Part shown: piece by piece, positions 63,779 to 64,000 of the stretch
Numbering within the stretch: position 1 is the stretch's first letter
How the letters are laid out: each line of letters opens with the position of its first letter
DNA from: Candidatus Melainabacteria bacterium
Lineage (GTDB): Bacteria; Cyanobacteriota; Vampirovibrionia; Obscuribacterales; Obscuribacteraceae
Reading direction: 5' to 3'
Assembly (NCBI GenBank): GCA_003153555.1
Contig: PLZS01000099.1
Coordinates: 186,002-250,001, forward strand
Length of the DNA stretch: 64,000 bases
Notes under the pieces: generated by a model
What the model was told of the DNA's origin: nothing
The model's input: the letters and a program-made list of their open reading frames with translations, nothing else
The model's database searches: none
Translations under genes and position numbers: made by a program

Positions 63779-63795
63779 GCTGATCTTCCACCAAA

Positions 63796-64000
63796 CTAAT
63801 CGTCCGAGCTACCGCCTGAGAGTGAGACAAGTTCGGCTTTCACATGCTCCTCCAATCCACCTTGCAACAAATCGACAATGTCTTTCATGAATCGTGCAGC
63901 GGTCGCTCCATCCATTACGCGGTGATCGAAATTTAGAACGAGTGACAATTGCGGCCTCACTTCCACCTTGCCATCCAATGCTACAGGGCGGTCTTCAACT
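63796..64000 (-). CDS. 2-oxoacid dehydrogenase E2 subunit, C-terminal end (partial)
   Basis: The frame runs off the right edge of the window. The visible end (residues VEDRPVALDGKVEVRPQLSL... NFDHRVMDGATAARFMKDIV) is the end of the catalytic acyltransferase domain: the His in DHRVMDG is the catalytic base of E2 enzymes (dihydrolipoamide acetyl-, succinyl- or branched-chain acyltransferase). Which of these cannot be told from this part. Confidence 0.93.
   Translation of the reverse strand, partial: VEDRPVALDGKVEVRPQLSLVLNFDHRVMDGATAARFMKDIVDLLQGGLEEHVKAELVSLSGGSSDD

Overview
The window looks like a chromosome of a diderm, non-photosynthetic relative of cyanobacteria (Melainabacteria/Vampirovibrionia, probably an Obscuribacter-like lineage). 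The pointers are the order asd-dapA-rnj, which is the order known from cyanobacteria, the Ser/Thr kinase fused to Kinesin-light-chain-type TPRs, the LptA/OstA and POTRA domains that imply an outer membrane, and the abundance of large low-complexity secreted or membrane proteins. The assignment is inference; there is no rRNA in the window.

Layout. 1-10.5 kb: accessory genes. These are the end of a DG-rich protein with a duplicated 3' fragment, a BMP-type substrate-binding protein, an unknown 441-residue protein, a PknB-TPR receptor kinase, an HSL-type esterase, panD, a LysM-like protein and a secreted PF10091/GH144-type glucanase. Direct repeats show that a kinase-esterase unit was once partly duplicated here. 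10.5-33 kb: a long, almost entirely minus-strand locus that I read as an undescribed type IV secretion-like apparatus. It holds a VirD4/TraG-like coupling ATPase with an N-terminal zinc ribbon, a bitopic protein, a Sel1 protein, an orphan OmpR-type regulator, two paralogous polytopic proteins (one carrying 131-residue repeats), a VirB6/TrbL-like giant with a long periplasmic or cytoplasmic tail, a lytic transglycosylase and a small membrane protein. A promoter-like block is shared upstream of two of its genes. 33-34.6 kb: a DJ-1/PfpI protein and a HigBA-type toxin-antitoxin pair.

34.7-46 kb: core genes on the minus strand: M16 protease, dut, dapB, asd, dapA, rnj, mnmH, then a protein combining an OstA domain with POTRA domains, and a DUF4173 membrane protein upstream. 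dapA, asd and dapB supply lysine/diaminopimelate for peptidoglycan.

46.9-61.6 kb: a 14.7-kb integrative element inserted in the 3' end of tRNA-Thr(CGT). It is bounded by an 18-bp direct repeat and has a tyrosine integrase next to the tRNA, a putative regulator with a palindromic operator, an excisionase-like protein, a CHC2/TOPRIM primase-like protein, a DUF3987 protein, a trypsin-like protease, a serine recombinase with two tiny coupled ORFs, a PIN-domain protein plus membrane partner, and a two-gene unit whose proteins share a 20-residue motif (possible amyloid-type signalling partners). Just beyond it lies a tRNA-Arg 3' half, the scar of another integration. The right end has a lipoprotein, a double ClpX-type zinc-finger protein and the C-terminus of a 2-oxoacid dehydrogenase E2 subunit.
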